This document shows positions 6,632 to 7,055 of a stretch of 7,055 bases of DNA, piece by piece; the first letter of the stretch is position 1, and the number at the start of each line of letters is the position of its first letter. The notes beneath the pieces were generated by a model. It searched no databases and was not told where the DNA came from. It saw only the letters and a program-made list of their open reading frames with translations. The translations under genes were made by a program, and so were the position numbers. The stretch is from Nitrospirales bacterium (lineage in GTDB: Bacteria > Nitrospirota > Nitrospiria > Nitrospirales > UBA8639), in assembly GCA_013817135.1 (NCBI GenBank), contig JACDDF010000109.1, positions 1-7,055 on the forward strand, given 5' to 3'.

Positions 6632-7055
6632 AGGATCTATGCATCCCTTTTATGCTCAATTAATTTTGAAGCACAATCCATAAGCGATAACCGTCTTAAA
6701 CCCGTTGACCAGCTTTCATATTATAAGGATACATTCTCCATTGATTGAAATGGATACTTTTCCTTTTTCATCAGAAGATTCGTCTATCCCAACGGCATCT
6801 ATAGACAGCACAGTCAAACTTTCCCGGACCTTACGTGGTTATTTTTTTCAATTGTGAGGGGACGGGCCCTTCACGGGAATAGACAAATCCGAACCATGGC
6901 ACCATGCATTTTCAGGATTCTGGTCATGCAGGCCTGCCTGCGGATTCCGTCCCGAACATATCGCCTACTCACGGGCCGCATCATCTCGACTTTCTTACTC
7001 TGTGCAACCGGGGTTCCCTGACCGTGTGATCCAACCGGCCTCACCGGGTTTCCGT
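6632..7055. other. right-end region without a supported gene
   Basis: About 420 bases with short open frames only. On the minus strand, 6716-6817 could encode an acidic 33-residue peptide from a TTG (SIDAVGIDESSDEKGKVS inside it), and 6995-7055 is an open frame entering from the right edge and ending in TAA. Neither has a good ribosome site or recognisable family. A perfect palindrome, GCAGGCCTGC, is at about 6929-6938. Confidence 0.45.
6720..6725 (-). promoter_or_regulatory. possible -10 element upstream of the topoisomerase relic and phosphatase
   Basis: A perfect TATAAT is read on the minus strand. Transcription would start near 6713, about 80 bases before the TTG of the relic. The -35 position (TTCAAT, 18-base spacing) is poor. 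The context, upstream of two same-strand frames, makes it reasonable. Confidence 0.33.

Noticed and set aside
6844..6878. Hairpin-like GTGAGGGG...CCCTTCAC next to a T run
   Set aside because: The T run lies before the stem on the plus strand and reads as A on the minus strand, so it does not fit an intrinsic terminator in either direction.
7026..7036. Minus strand reads GGTTGGATCAC, identical to the 3' end core of 16S rRNA
   Set aside because: The flanking bases do not form the 16S 3'-end helix and CCTCC does not follow, so the 11-base match is taken as chance.
6995..7055. Minus-strand frame open at the right edge, ending in TAA
   Set aside because: Only about 20 codons are visible and I recognise nothing in them; it cannot be told from chance.

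Overview
The window is bacterial chromosomal DNA of moderate GC content. It carries four complete protein genes, one gene cut by the left edge, one gene relic, and unusually long gaps between genes. The proteins are widespread families, so taxonomy is weak. Strong AGGAGG-type ribosome sites point to a Gram-negative or similar bacterium. The mix of a BON-MscS channel, a PhnA-like/YrzE-like membrane protein, an AI-2E family protein and a GlsB-type protein would fit Nitrospirota or Proteobacteria. That is an impression, not a proof.

Layout. Positions 1-1321 (minus strand) hold a mechanosensitive channel of the MscS family with a periplasmic BON domain; its C-terminus lies beyond the left edge. 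A gap of about 720 bases follows with no convincing gene. Positions 2043-3050 (plus) encode a four-helix membrane protein with a long Gln/Ala-rich soluble loop. A perfect 13-bp hairpin at 3177-3208 closes that unit. About 1 kb of apparently gene-free DNA follows, up to 4195. Next come two plus-strand genes 12 bases apart: an AI-2E family transporter (4196-5317) and a GlsB/YeaQ/YmgE-type small membrane protein (5330-5584). A HAD-family phosphatase (5754-6410, minus) converges on them. Directly upstream of it, on the same strand, is the N-terminal domain of a bacterial type IB DNA topoisomerase (6425-6631), cut off inside its most conserved block. The right end (6632-7055) has a possible promoter but no supported gene.

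How it fits together. Four of the five substantial genes encode membrane proteins, and three of these belong to families linked to osmotic or envelope stress or small-molecule export. The neighbourhood therefore looks like a housekeeping/stress envelope cluster, though the long gaps and different orientations argue against one operon. The only clear two-gene operon is AI-2E plus GlsB-type. The most interesting item is the topoisomerase IB relic, whose homology appears to run a few codons past its stop into the ribosome site and start codon of the phosphatase. I saw no CRISPR array, insertion sequence, tRNA or rRNA gene, and no convincing new multi-gene system.
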